DNA of 64,000 nucleotides, taken from NCBI GenBank assembly GCA_017979445.1, contig CM030706.1:21159884-21223883 (forward strand), read 5' to 3'. Below, one piece after another: positions 1 through 11,493 of the stretch. The position numbers and the translations under genes were made by a program. Every line of letters starts with the position of its first letter. The stretch's first letter is position 1. Origin of the DNA: Akebia trifoliata (Eukaryota > Streptophyta > Magnoliopsida > Ranunculales > Lardizabalaceae). The notes beneath the pieces were generated by a model. That model was not told where the DNA came from. It did not search any database and saw only the letters and a program-made list of their open reading frames with translations.

Positions 1-180
1 AAAGCATTTGAGCCCACTTTGGAATGCCTTAATCTTTAACTAATGTTAATTTGAATTTTATCCTCGTAGCTTAACTCTACGCCCCCTTTCTCTTGGGTTC
101 GATCCCCTACTTTACCCACAAGTAAGGTAAAAGTAAGATTAATATTAACTCCGGTGGGAAGAACAACGATAGTTTCATCA
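1..180 (+). repeat. Element A 5' LTR remnant with internal deletion
   Basis: The sequence matches two separate parts of the Athila-like LTR (compare 9317-9375 and 10158-10299 in element B), joined near position 45. About 780 bp of LTR is therefore missing, and the joint has TTAA-type microhomology. The end AGTTTCATCA at 171-180 corresponds to AGTCTCATCA in B. The LTR begins before the window. Confidence 0.85.
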
Positions 181-186
181 AAATTT

Positions 187-204
187 TGACGCCACTGTTG
201 GGGA
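187..204 (+). other. Element A primer binding site (decayed)
   Basis: TGACGCCACTGTTGGGGA aligns with the intact PBS of element B, TGGCGCCGCTGCCGGGGA. All four differences are G-to-A or C-to-T transitions. The intact form resembles the tRNA-Asp type PBS known from Athila elements. Confidence 0.85.
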
Positions 205-1332
205 AAGGTAATGGTAATAGTAGTAAGTTTTGATTTAAAATTTATTTCTTTCATTTTTATTTTTTTATTTTTTGTTTTGATTTCTTTCTGTAAGTTCAAG
301 TGTTTTTGAGGGTTTAAGAGAGAAGAAAAAAGAAAAAAAAAGTCATTCTCTTTTTTTTTACCCTAGACAATAGAACTTAACTTGATTGTAACTTTCTGCT
401 TCGATCTCTGATTAATTATAATAGTATATCAATTTGTGGGTAAAACAAATTTTCTATAAAATCTGACAAAGTCAACAAGATTTTGATAAGTCAAAATCTT
501 TTTATGAGTTCATTTACTATTATTTATGTTAATATTTTTATTTTGCTCCTTGTTGGTGTATATTTTTTTCTTATTTTCTTTAATCTTTAATTAAGTTTAT
601 GTTTCTATTTTAGAAACTCTTGTATAAGATTCCTTGTATTTTTTTTTAATTATCCAAGAAGGCTTGGATTGTAATAGACTAACGAAGGACGACAGGTGGA
701 CAATACCGTCACGACTCCTTAGGTTTGCACACTAAAATTGGAATTGGTGGTCTAAGTCGACTCAAACCGTATTCACCCCGTCTAGTACGAGAGGTAATTT
801 CGAAACACCCATGTCTCTCTAGGCTAGTGGGTTACTCCTTACCTTTGTGTGTTATTTTTCCAATTTGTACACACGTGGAATAGTTAATTCAGTAGTAAAG
901 AGCACCCCTCTCCTAGGGATGGCATGATAAGATAAGGATTGGAAGTTATTACCAATTCCTTACTCTAATTAGGATAATCAACTCACTAGTCATCCAATTA
1001 AATTAAATAAATTCAATTAGACTTGACTATAAGGCCCATTTGCTCAATAGGACAAATTTTGCTTCATATTGTGCCAATTGTGCTTCTTGGTCATCTTTTG
1101 TATCTAGTAAGATCTTACCTTTTGAGGGGATAGACTCAGTCTATTCAAAAAAGGAAGGTGATTTAAGAGTGCCCTTACTTATGCATTGTGCGCCACCTTC
1201 GATCTTGAGATCCGACTGATTCAAAATTGACTTCATAGAACCGAGTTGGAAGACTAATTACGCTATTTCTACCCAATTAGGAGTTGTCTAATTTTAGGCA
1301 ACCTATCCAGGTCCAGTCTTTTCTTTTCTTGT
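205..1332 (+). other. Element A untranslated leader
   Basis: Non-coding leader between PBS and gag, collinear with 10324-11493 in B and 32608-33796 in C. A segment at about 1068-1255 is the module also found in Ogre-like leaders; it contains the hairpin ATAGAC-TCA-GTCTAT at 1130-1144. Short frames here are not conserved between copies. Confidence 0.8.
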
Positions 1333-2493
1333 TTATTTGATTGACTGTGTGATTTGTATGCTTGGTAGACATTTACAGAACATCGTGTTAGAACCATTTG
1401 ATCGTGACATCGAACATACCATTAGCAAGATACACAAGACACAATCAGTAGTTATAATAGACGATCGAGAGTGAACTCTCAATGAGCTCTTCGCTCCAAC
1501 TTCCGCATCTCCTCTTACATGCATTGTATTACCATTGAACAATTCATCTCAGTTTGAAACTATGGTTGCCACCATCAATATGCTCCCTAAGTTCCATGGT
1601 TTAGAACGTGAACAACCTTATACCCACCTTAATCGATTCTTGACTATATGTCAAACTTTTAGAAATCAGAATCTAGATTAGGAGAGTATCAAGCTTATTC
1701 TGTTCCCACTATCCTTGGAAGACCACGCAGCTGCGTGATTGAACTCTCTAACACCCAATTCCATAACCACTTGGGATGTTCTATCCAAGAAATTTATGGT
1801 CAAATTCTACCCCGTGGCCAAAACTGAAAAAATGAAGGACTCCATTAGAAGTTTTAGAGCCCGTCTTGATGATGAATTTTCTCAAACTTGGGAAATATTC
1901 AATGATTTATTGGTTAAGTGCCCACACCATGGCATTGACAAAGCACAGTTGGTGCAAAGTTTTTATAGAGGATTAACAATGAATCAACGTACTTTAGTAG
2001 TATCTATGCATAAAGGTCAATTCATGAACTAAATTCCTAACCAAGCGTACGATTTCCTCGTATAGTTAGTCGAGAATACTCAAAATTAGAGTACTAACCA
2101 GGAAGAGTTTGATAGAGATGATTTGGTTAGGAAGACAAGCATGTTTAAGATGAAGGCAGACCCTGATCTCAAAAATGTCATGTCTAGTCTAGTGAATGGG
2201 ATGAACAGTCTCACGAAGAAGTTAGATACCTTTACCATCTCAGCATCCAAACCTCACCTAGATCCTCATACAGTTTCGCAAGTAATTGTTGAACCACATT
2301 TTTTGTGCTTCATATGCGACGGTAACGACCATTTGGTTAAGTATTGTCCCAACTTGCCTCAAACCAAAATTGAATAAGCAAGTATGATTATTGGCTATAG
2401 TGTTTTTAGGAAGCCAACTCCGAACTCTTTTAGCCAAACGTATCACCCAGATAATAGGGTCCATCCGAATTTCTCGTACCAACAGAATAAACT
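1333..2493 (+). pseudogene. gag: Element A gag, 5' part (pseudogene)
   Basis: Decayed capsid gene, nearly collinear with gag of B (11494-12825). Readable blocks include 1739-2032 (retrotransposon gag domain, around the SKKFM and FSQTWE motifs) and 2123-2377, which ends with a zinc-knuckle-like CFICDGNDHLVKYCP (C-x2-C-x4-H-x4-C). In-frame stops separate the blocks, for example after the DHAAA motif near 1738 and at 2032. The gene is then cut by element G; the last five bases (2489-2493) are the left target-site copy. It cannot make a functional Gag. Confidence 0.9.
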
Positions 2494-4064
2494 TGAAAGC
2501 GTCCTCAATCCACAGGATGGGCAGATCCGATTTTGATTTTTGAGGTTTGGGAGTCACCACCTAGTTGTTACGGTCTAGAAATCGTCTAGAAATTGAACAT
2601 TGACTCTAAAAGACAAATAACACTAATCTACGAAAGAAAATACGGGTCTGGGGATCACGTTATGGGGTTGGAAGGTGTTAGGCACCAACCTCGCCCGGTA
2701 AACGCCGATCTCTACTTTTTCCAAATAAAACTACATTGCTAAAAAACCTAAATAAATAATAAAAAAATAAAATTGAAAATACCTAGATGATCACAATGAT
2801 AGTTCCCTCAAAGCTGGTGGAGAGATTCCTTGCTTCGTTTCCGTTATTGGATCCACTTCGAATCTCCAAGATGAAGTATCTTCTCCTTAAATCTAAGTGC
2901 TTCCTAATTTTTGATGGATTTTTAGCTATTTTTGAAGGGTTTCTAGGTGTTTTTTGAGCAAAAGTTGGGGGTTGGATGACATGTAAGGGGTTAGGACTTC
3001 AAAATTAGGATTTTGGAAAGGTTGGAGAGGCTCCTTGACCTATTTATTCTAGGGTTTTCTCTTGGATACGAAAATAGGTTGTAGAGACCCCTATTTATAG
3101 ATTTTTTTAAGAGCTTTTTAGATATAGTTAGAGTTACATTATGTTTCTTTTAGATAGTTTTAGATATAGATTATGTTTCTTTTAGATAGTTTTAGAGTTT
3201 AATTATGTTAGATAGTTTTAGAATTTAATTATATTTCTTTTAGATAGTTTTAGAGTTTAATTAGAATTCTTTTAGATAGTTTTAGAGTTTAATTAGAATT
3301 CTATTAGGGTTATGGTTTGGCTTTGGTCTTATTAGATTGATTAGGGTTTTGACTTAAGTCTTACTTGATTGACTTGATTTTAGGATTTTGACTTAAGTCT
3401 TACTTAATTGACTAGATTTTAGGATTTTGACTTAAGCCTTATTTGATTGAATTTAATTTTAATTATGATTTCACTTTACATTAATTAATGTTTTAATTAT
3501 TAATTTTGAAAATTTTAATTATTAAAATTATTAAATTACCGTTTTACCCTCGGAGATGACTTTTTACGTTTTAAGTCATTTTTCAATGTTTCAGGATGTT
3601 TTGGAATCGATTTTTTGTAAGGAATTCAATGAGAATATTGGTTTGTGTCATTTATGAAATTTTTTATGTTAAATGATCATGAACTTTATGAAGGGAATTT
3701 TCGTAATTTTATCGAATTTTATGAAAATTGACGAAATGGTTTATTTGGTTTCGATTTGTTGTTTTAATTGTTTGAAATGATTTTTCTAAGCGTAATGTAC
3801 GTTCTATGGATGTTTTGAGGTTAGGAGTATTTTGATAATTTGATCATTTTTTAGTGATTTTTACCGTGAAACTTCTTTTTGGGGTTATATTTTCCTAGCG
3901 TAGAGTGGTTTCTACAGTTTTGTTAGTTTGAGATACCTCATCAAAATTTCTACAGTATATCTAGTAACAAATAAAGTTTTGGAATAATCATCCATCATTG
4001 GGAATCGTCGTGATCAGCTTGACGAGTTGATTAATCAAGTGCCTGCAAAAATAGGGTGTCTACA
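2494..4064 (-). repeat. Element G 3' LTR
   Basis: On the + strand it reads TGAAAGCG... to ...GTGTCTACA; in element orientation TGTAGACACCC... to ...CGCTTTCA. It is 1571 bp and matches 44963-46542. It includes a TATA-like CTATTTATAG (reverse strand) near 3089, A/T-rich repeats with a GATAGTTTTAGAGTTTAATT unit at 3119-3300, and repeats of a TTGACTTAAGTCTTA unit at 3345-3450. Confidence 0.93.
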
Positions 4065-4077
4065 GATGCCCCTCTTT
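4065..4077 (-). other. Element G polypurine tract
   Basis: The minus strand reads AAAGAGGGGCATC immediately before the 3' LTR start TGTAGACACCC. The same tract precedes the F 3' LTR at 6782-6794. It marks the start of plus-strand DNA synthesis in the family and fixes the element's orientation. Confidence 0.85.
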
Positions 4078-4429
4078 GGCAAAGGGTTGAAGCAAACTAG
4101 ATAGCAAATCTATTTTCGTAGATAGTGCGATATCTGAATGCCAAAGCTAGTGACAGTTCATTTTACAGCCTGATTTAGCAATTCGTCGGGGTGTTCGGAT
4201 CCTTGAACGTAAAACTCTTCTCGAACTAAAAGTTGTCAAGTCGTTGAATTTTAGAAAATTCTCCTTGACTAATGGAACAAATGTGCATGTGTGTATTTGA
4301 GCTAAATCTCATGTGGTCTGAGTAAAAATTGAGCATAATTTGAGTATAAACTGAGCATAACGGAGCATAAATTAAGCATAATTTGAGCAAAATCTGAGGA
4401 TAAACTAAGCATAATCAGAGTAAAAGTTG

Positions 4430-4930
4430 AATGTCTTACTCTACATACCCTAGGTGAAAGAGTAATGAAATTTTTTTTGAAAGTCCTACTCTACCTACTC
4501 GGGGTGAAAGAGTAATGAACTAATTATCTGGGAGTCCTACTCTACTTACTTAGGGTGAAAAAGTAATGAACTAATTTTCTGGGAGTCCTACTCTACCTAC
4601 TCAGGGTGAAAGAGTAATGATCTATTTTTCTGGGAGTTCTACTCTACATAACCGGGGTGAAAGAGTAATGAACTAATTTTCTGGAAGTTCTACTCTACCT
4701 ACTCAGGGTGAAAGAGTAATGAACTATTTTTCTGGGAGTCCTACTCTACATACTCGAGGTGAAAGAGTAATGAACTATTTTTCTATGATTCCTACTCTAC
4801 ATACTCGGGGTGAAAGAGTAATGAACTATTTTTCTGGGAGTCCTACTGTACCTACTCAAAGTGAAAGAGTAATGGACTAATTTTCTGGAGTTTTACTCTA
4901 CCTACTCGTGGTGAAAGAGTAATGAACTAT
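4430..4930. repeat. Minisatellite of about 51 bp in element G 3' UTR
   Basis: About ten head-to-tail copies of a unit containing TCCTACTCTACCTACTCGGG, GTGAAAGAGTAATGAAC and TATTTTTCTGGGAG. Spacing of the TACTCTAC word is 50-53 bp. Related units form the array at 7145-8160 in element F, so this is an inherited feature of the family's 3' UTR. Confidence 0.92.
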
Positions 4931-5045
4931 CTCAGTAAAATCTGAGCAAAATCCAAGAAAACCCTCAGCGGTATCTGGCTGAGTATAATCCGAGAAAACC
5001 CTCGATAGCAACTAGCTGAGTATAATCCGAGAAAACCCTCGGTGG
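4925..5045. repeat. 33-bp-type array, left part, in element G 3' UTR
   Basis: Units of the type CTGAGCAAAATCCGAGAAAA followed by CCCTCGGCGGCAA. The array is split by element F, and its right part lies at 38406-38740. The final GGTGG (5041-5045) is the left TSD of F. Confidence 0.88.
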
Positions 5046-6781
5046 TGAAAGCGCCCTCGATCCGCGGGGTGAGCGGATCCGCTTTTGACCTTTAAGGTTT
5101 GGGAGTCGCCACCTAGTTATTACGGTCTAGGAACCGAATTTTGATTTTGAAAGGCAAATAAACTAATTTACGAAAGAAAAATACGGGTTCGGGGATCACG
5201 TTACGGGGTTGGAAGGTGTTAGGCACCAACCCCGCCCGGCAAACGCCGATCTCTACTAATTCCCAAATAAAACTACATTGCTAACAAGACCTAAATAATA
5301 ATAAAAAAATTAAAATACTCACATTTTCTGATTGCAACGATTTTATTCCCTCAGATCTGATAAAATCGTTCTTTGTACCTTGCTTCGTTCTGTCTACGGA
5401 TCTGATTTCTGATCTCCGAGGTAAAGTATCTCTTTCTTAGATTTGGATTCTTTGAACTTTTTTATGGATTTTGGGGTGTTTTTGAAGGGCTTCAAGGTAT
5501 TTTTTAGGCTAAAATCGAAGTATGGTGTTAGATAAGGAGTTGGGACTTCAAAATTAGGGTTTTAGGAAGGTTGTGGATGTTTCTTGACCTACTTTTTCTA
5601 GGATTTTTTCTTTGATACGAAAATAGGGTGTGAAAGCTCCTATTTATAAAGTTTTTTAGGAGAATTAGGGTTTCATTAGGGTTTCTTTTAGGGTTTCAAT
5701 TATGGTTTAGACTTTTGTCTTATGAGATTGACTTAGTCTTTAAGGTTTAAATTTAAGGTTTTGACTTTAGTCTTATGAGATTGACTTAATTAGTTTGGAT
5801 TAGGATTTTGATTTAGGGTTTTGATTTTAGTCTTATGAGATTGTCTTGATTGGTTAGGGTTTTGATTTAGGGTTTTGACTTTAGTCTTATGAGATTGACT
5901 TTAATACTTTGACTTTAGTCTTGCATGGTTGGCTTTTAATATCTTGACTTTAGTCTTACTTGATTGACTTTAAAATTGACTTTAGTCTTACTTGATTTAC
6001 TTTAATTTTTGGAGAACCCCCTTTTATTATGTATTTAATTCTTTGGGCACTCAGATGGAGGGGTCCTTGAATAAATATCTTGGTAACCATCAACAATTTT
6101 GCCTGAAAGCCTGATTGGTCGATTTTTTGGTTAAAATTCTTAAATTAATTTTATTAATGTTTCACTTTACATTATTTAATGGTTTATTTATTAATTTTAA
6201 AAATTTTAATTATTAAAATTGTAAAATTACCGTTTTGCCCTCGGAGAGGATTTTTTACTTTTTAAGTCGTTTTTCAATGTTCGAGGATGTTTTGGAATCA
6301 ATTTTTCGTAAGGAATTCAATGGGAATGTTGGTTTTTGTCATTTATGAAGTTTTTTGTATGAAATGGTCGTAAACTTTATGAGGGGCATTTTTGTAATTT
6401 TATCAAATTTTGTGAAAATTGGAGAAGTGGTTTGGTTTCGATTTGTTATTTTATGTGTTTGAATAAGTTTTCCTAAGCGTAACATAGGCTCTAATGATGT
6501 TTTAAGGTTAGGGGTATTTTGGTAATTTTGTCATTTTTAGTGATTTTTATCGTGAAGCTTCTTTTTGGTCTGCAGGATGATGATTTCTATGTTTCTGGGG
6601 TCGTATTTTCCTAGCGTAGCGTGATTTCTAAGATTTGTCAGTTCGAGATACCTCATCCGGATTTCTTGAAATATATCTAGTAACAAAATAAAGCATTGGA
6701 ATAGACATCCATCATTGGGAATAGTTGCAATTGGGTTAACGAGTTGATTAATCAGGCGAGTGCAAAAATGGGGTGTCTACA
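5046..6781 (-). repeat. Element F 3' LTR
   Basis: 1736 bp. It reads TGAAAGCGCC... to ...GGGGTGTCTACA on the + strand and is closely similar to the 5' LTR at 36700-38405. A reverse-strand TATA box (CCTATTTATAAAG) is near 5640. Tandem TTGACTTTAGTCTTA units occupy about 5700-6000. Confidence 0.95.
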
Positions 6782-6794
6782 GATGCCCCTCTTT
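6782..6794 (-). other. Element F polypurine tract
   Basis: The minus strand reads AAAGAGGGGCATC directly upstream of the 3' LTR. It is identical to the tract of element G. Confidence 0.87.
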
Positions 6795-7144
6795 GGTAGA
6801 GGGTTGAAGAAAACTAGATAGAAAATCTATTTTGGTAGATAGTGCGATATCTGAATGCCAAAGCTAGTGACAGTTCATTTTACAGCCTGATTTAGCAATT
6901 CGTCGGGGTGTTCGGATCCTTGAGGGTAAAACTCTCCCCGCAGTTAAAAGTTGTCAGGTCCTTGAGCGTGAGCTCTCATTGACAGTGTCAAATCCTTGAA
7001 TTTTAGAAAATTCTCCTTGACTAACGAAACAACTGTGCAAGTGTGTGCACTGTGTGAAACTGAGTAAAATCTGAGTAAAACAAAACTCGAGAAAATTTGA
7101 ATGAGATTTGAGACAAATCTGATCAAAAGTTGGGAGAAAGTCGA
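6795..7144 (-). other. Element F 3' untranslated segment
   Basis: Non-coding sequence that matches 4078-4430 of element G, including TAGTGCGATATCTGAATGCC and CGTCGGGGTGTTCGGATCC. No coding sequence is recognisable. Confidence 0.75.
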
Positions 7145-8160
7145 ATGTCCTACTCTACCTAATCTAGGTGAAAGAGTAACAAATTTTTTTTTTTTAGAGT
7201 CTTACTCTACCTACTCGGAGTGAAAGAGTAATGCACTAATTTTTTTTTTTTTTGGAAGTTCTACTCTACCTACCTGGAATGAAAGAGTAATGAACTTTTT
7301 TTTTTTTGGAAAATTATACTTTACCTACTCGGAGTGAAAGAGTAATGAACTAAACTTTTTGAGAGTCCTACTCTACCTGCCTAGGGTAAAAGAGTAATGA
7401 GCTAATTTGTTTTGGGAAGTTCTACTCTACCTACTGGGAGTAAAAGAGTAATGAACTAATTTTTTATTTTTTTTTGGAAAGTTCTACTTTACCTACTCGG
7501 AGTGAAAGAGTAATGAACTAAACTTTTTGAGGGTCCTAATCTACCTCCCCAGGGTGGAAGAGTAATGAACTAATTTGTTTTGGGAAGTTCTACTCTACCT
7601 ACTCGGAGTGAAAGAGTAATGAACTAAACTTTTTGAGGGTCCTAATCTACCTGCCTAGGGTGAAAGAGTAATGAACTAATTTTTTTTGGGAAGTTCTACT
7701 CTACTTACTCGGAGTGAAAGAGTAATGAACTAATTTTTTTGAGAGTCCTACTCTACCTGCCTAGGGTGAAAGAGTAATGAACTAAGTTCTACTCTACCTA
7801 CTTGGAGTGAAAAAGTAATGAACTAATCTTTTTGATAGTCCTACTCTACCTGCCTAGGGTGAAAGAGTAATGAACTAATTTTTTTGGAAAGTTCTACTCT
7901 ACCTACTGGGAGTAAAAGAGTAATGAACTAATTTTTTTGGGAGTTCTACTTTACCTACTTGGAGTGAAAGAGTAATGAACTAATTTTCTGGAAGTCCTAT
8001 TCTACCTGCTCGGGGTGAAAGAGTAGTGAACTAATTTTTTATTTATTTTTGTTGGGAAGTTCTACTCTACCTATTCGGAGTGAAAGAGTAATGAACTAAT
8101 TTTTTTGGGAGTCCTACTCTACTTATGTATGGTGAAAGAGTAATAAACTAAATTTTTTTA
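7145..8160. repeat. Minisatellite of about 50-60 bp in element F 3' UTR
   Basis: About nineteen tandem units built around TACTCTACCTACTCGGAGTG and AAAGAGTAATGAACTAA, separated by T-rich stretches of variable length. This is about twice as long as the array in element G (4430-4930), so copy number changes between family members. Confidence 0.93.
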
Positions 8161-9087
8161 GGAAACGAACGGGGGATTAACACCGCATTTGATTCTCTCT
8201 TTTGAAAAAAACAAAGAGTTAGATTTTGTGAAGGTCTGGTCAACATTTTAACTTGCTTTTGAACCTCAGGGATTTTCAACAAATTACTATCAAGAGGGTA
8301 ACCTTTAAATTCAGTATCAACCTTATCCTTTGGGGTTGGAATTGACCAGGTTTCAGAATCAAAATGCCCCTAGTTTGACAAGGAATATTGCACTGGGGAT
8401 AATTGAACATAATTTGAAAACGAATGCCCTTAGTATAAGGGGGGAAACTGTACTCTTTAGAAAAGGAAATGCCCTTGTTATGAAAATTTGAAATCCTTGA
8501 TTACCGCAAGCGCAATAAAGGTTTAACTTTTAATTTTGACTTTTTATATTGAATATTTTGAGTCAGGCTCAAAGAAATTGGAACAAAATATTTCTTTCTG
8601 AAATTCATCATAGAATTTATTATTTCTCCCCGTCGATTCACTTAGGGATATGAAACTCTTCAGATCAATCATAGACGAGATACTTGTATCCACTGATTCT
8701 ATATTTGGTTCAAATTGGGTATTGAAACTTGATCATTCAGACTTTGGATGTTTCGGCTCAGACCATCTTTTCAGCTTCTCAACTCAATGGAGATTTTCTT
8801 TTATTTTTTTGTTCGTCTCAGTTTTGCCTAGATTGCCTCTTTAGGTTTTCAATCTACCGAGCATGCTCTAGCTTTTGTCTAAATCGCCTTTTTAGGTTTT
8901 CGATCTAGCGAACTTACAATTTTTTCTTTTTTCTTTGCTCTGATTGTTATCAAGGTCGTCCTTTCAGATTTTCAACCTTGCAAGCTTGCCTTAATTTTTG
9001 CCTAAGCCGCCCTTTTCGGGTTTTCAACTTAGCAGGCTTTTTACTTTTTTTTTATTCTGAACTTCGGGAGTTACTGTCTAATCATGC
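8161..9087 (-). other. Element F 3' UTR with degenerate repeats, up to the B insertion
   Basis: Collinear with 38760-39660 in element G. Region 8840-9055 holds three to four degenerate repeats of about 75-85 bp with a GCCTAAGTCGCC-like start and a GGTTTTCAACTTAGC-like end. Short frames at 8650-8844 and 8978-9169 fall in these repeats and cross the element B boundary, so they are not treated as genes. CATGC at 9083-9087 is the left TSD of B. Confidence 0.75.
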
Positions 9088-10299
9088 TGATGAGTGTTTC
9101 CAAACACTCAATTATACACATATTTTTTGGATATTTATCTTGATTTTTGTACCTATTTATCCATTTTAAAATAATAATCATGATAAGCCTCAAATCATCA
9201 CGTTGCATGTTAATTAGGCTTAATTATATATAAATAAATTTATTTACTAGATAAATCTAATTACGTGTGTTTCTTGTGCAGAAAATCAACAAATTGGAAT
9301 CAAAATCTCAAGACAAAAGCATTTGGGCCCACTTTAGAATGCCCTAATCCTTTGGAATGCCCTAATCCTTAACTCATATTCTCTTCTTTTGTCTTTTTGG
9401 GCAAAAATAAGTGGAGGCTACTTTTAGACTCTTCTACACACATTTTTCTCTATAAATAGAGCCTTCATTTCTAAAGAAAGGGTCCCATCTTGGTTCTCTT
9501 ATCCAAGACTCTTTTAATCTAAGGCTCTTAGCCTATTATCTTATTTTTTGTATTTTCATCTTCTAGTTATTTTCTTTTGGTTAAATAGTTTTGTAAGAAG
9601 TAGAAGAAGAAGAAGTTGTAATTCTCTCCATGAAATGAAGAAAAGTTTTTTCATCTCTTATCTTCCCTCTCTTGCAATGACATTAGGCTAAGTTCCCCTC
9701 CATTGGAGAGTGGAAAAGACTAGAGCAAGTTCTTGTATTATTTCTAATTTTATGCCTTCTTTTATTTAAAATGCTTATGAATTCTCTTTAAGTTTCTTGC
9801 ACATTTTATTCTTAATATAGATACTTTATGCTTAGATTAGATCAAGATAAAGTATGTTTAAATTAGATAATTTGTAGTAAGAAGTTTTCAAAGAATTCTA
9901 CTTTATTTTTGTTCCCTTATTTCATTTTATTTGCAAAACTTTCCGATCTAAGGAGCTAACACCAAGCCTTTATGATTGAGTTATAGAAAGGCTAGAGACT
10001 AGGAATTGCGCATTAACATGTTTTAGGTAGATCCACCTCCAATGGTGTTTTAATTTATAAGTTTACTTGCTTTTAATTTCATTTACTTTAGTTTATTTTC
10101 TAGCAATTTTACATCTTCTTATAAGTTCAAAAATACAAAGAAAAATAGTTTTAATTCCTTTTAGTTAATTTGGATTTTATCTTCTTAGCTTAGCTCTATT
10201 CCTCCTTTCTCTTGGATTCGATCCCCTACTTGCCCCACAAGTAAGGTAAAACTAAGATTATTATTAACTCCGGTGAGAAGAACAACGATAGTCTCATCA
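9088..10299 (+). repeat. Element B 5' LTR
   Basis: 1212 bp, TGATGAG... to ...CTCATCA. It contains a TATA box TATAAATAG (9451-9459) and two copies of an 18-bp word GGAATGCCCTAATCCTTT upstream of it (about 9334-9375). It is closely similar to both LTRs of C. Confidence 0.95.
9444..9462 (+). promoter_or_regulatory. Putative LTR promoter TATA box (element B)
   Basis: CTCTATAAATAGAGCC is conserved at the same place in every Athila-like LTR here (for example on the reverse strand at 34663-34672 in C). Transcription would be expected to start about 25-35 bp downstream; this is inferred and not visible in the sequence. Confidence 0.65.
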
Positions 10300-10305
10300 G
10301 AATTT

Positions 10306-10323
10306 TGGCGCCGCTGCCGGGGA
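10306..10323 (+). other. Element B primer binding site
   Basis: TGGCGCCGCTGCCGGGGA lies six bases after the LTR end. It is the 18-nt type known from Athila elements and assigned to tRNA-Asp. Confidence 0.9.
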
Positions 10324-11493
10324 AAGGTAAAGGTATTAGTGGTAAGTTTTGATTTAAAATTAATTTCTTTCATTTTTATTTTATTTATTTATTTATTTTT
10401 TCTTTTGGTTTCTTTCTATAAGTTCAAGTGTTCTTGAGGTTTTAAGAGAGAAGAAAGAAGAAAAAAAACATTGAAAAAAAAAAAAAGTCATTCCCGTTTA
10501 TTTTTTCACCCTTGACAGTAGAACTTAAACTGACTGTAACAATCTGCTCCGATCTGCGATTATCTCTTATAATATATCAATTTGGGGTAGAACGAAATTT
10601 TCTATGAAATGTGACAAAGTCAGCAAGATTGGGGTAAGTTAGATTCTGTTTTTGAGTCCGTTTACTATCATTTCTGCTAACATTTCTATTTTGCTTCTTG
10701 TAGGTGAACATTTTTTTTTCTTCTTTTCTTTCAATTTTCTTGAATCTTTAGTTAGGTTTATTTTTTTGTTTTAGAAATACTTGTATAAGATTCTTTGTAA
10801 TTTTTTTTAATTATCCAAAAAGGCTTGGATTGTAATAGATTAAGGAAGGACGACGGGTGGACAATACCGTCACGGCTCCTTAGGTTCGCACACCAAAATT
10901 GGAGTTGGTGGCCTAAGTCGACTCAAACTGTCTTCACCCCGTCTAGCATGGGAGGTAATCTCGAAACACCCACGCCTCTCTTTGCTAGTAGGTTACTCCT
11001 TGCCTTTGTATGTTATTTTTCCAATTTGCATACACTTGGAATAGTTAATTAAGTAGTAAAGAGCACCCCTCTCCTAGGGATGGCATGATAAGATAAGGAT
11101 TGGAAGTCATTACCAATTCCTTGCTCTAATTAGGATAATCAACTCACTAGTCATCCAATCAAATTAATTAAAATCAATTGGACTTGACTATAGGGCCCAC
11201 GAGCTCAATAGGAGAAATTCCGCTTCAAGTTGTGCCAATTGCATTTCTTGGTCATTTTTCTATCTAGTAAGATCTTGCCCTTTGACGGGATAGATTCAGT
11301 CTATTCAAGAAAGGAGGTATTTAAGAGTGTCCTTGCTTATGCATTGTGCGCCTCCTCCGATCTGGAGATCCGAATGATTCAAACTTGATTTCATAGAACC
11401 GAGTTGGAAGGCTAGTGCGCTATTTCTACCCAGTTAGGAGCTGTCTAGCTTTAGGCAACCTATCTAGGTCCAGTCTTTTCTTTTCGTGATTGT
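10324..11493 (+). other. Element B untranslated leader
   Basis: About 1.17 kb, collinear with the leaders of A and C. It contains the segment shared with Ogre-like leaders at about 11228-11415, with the stem ATAGAT-TCA-GTCTAT (one G-U pair) at 11290-11304. Frames inside (such as 10825-11052) are also present in C but have no recognisable domain; I treat them as untranslated. Confidence 0.75.

Noticed and set aside
7145..8160. Regular repeats reminiscent of a CRISPR array
   Set aside because: Units are contiguous minisatellite copies without unique spacers, in a plant retrotransposon 3' UTR.
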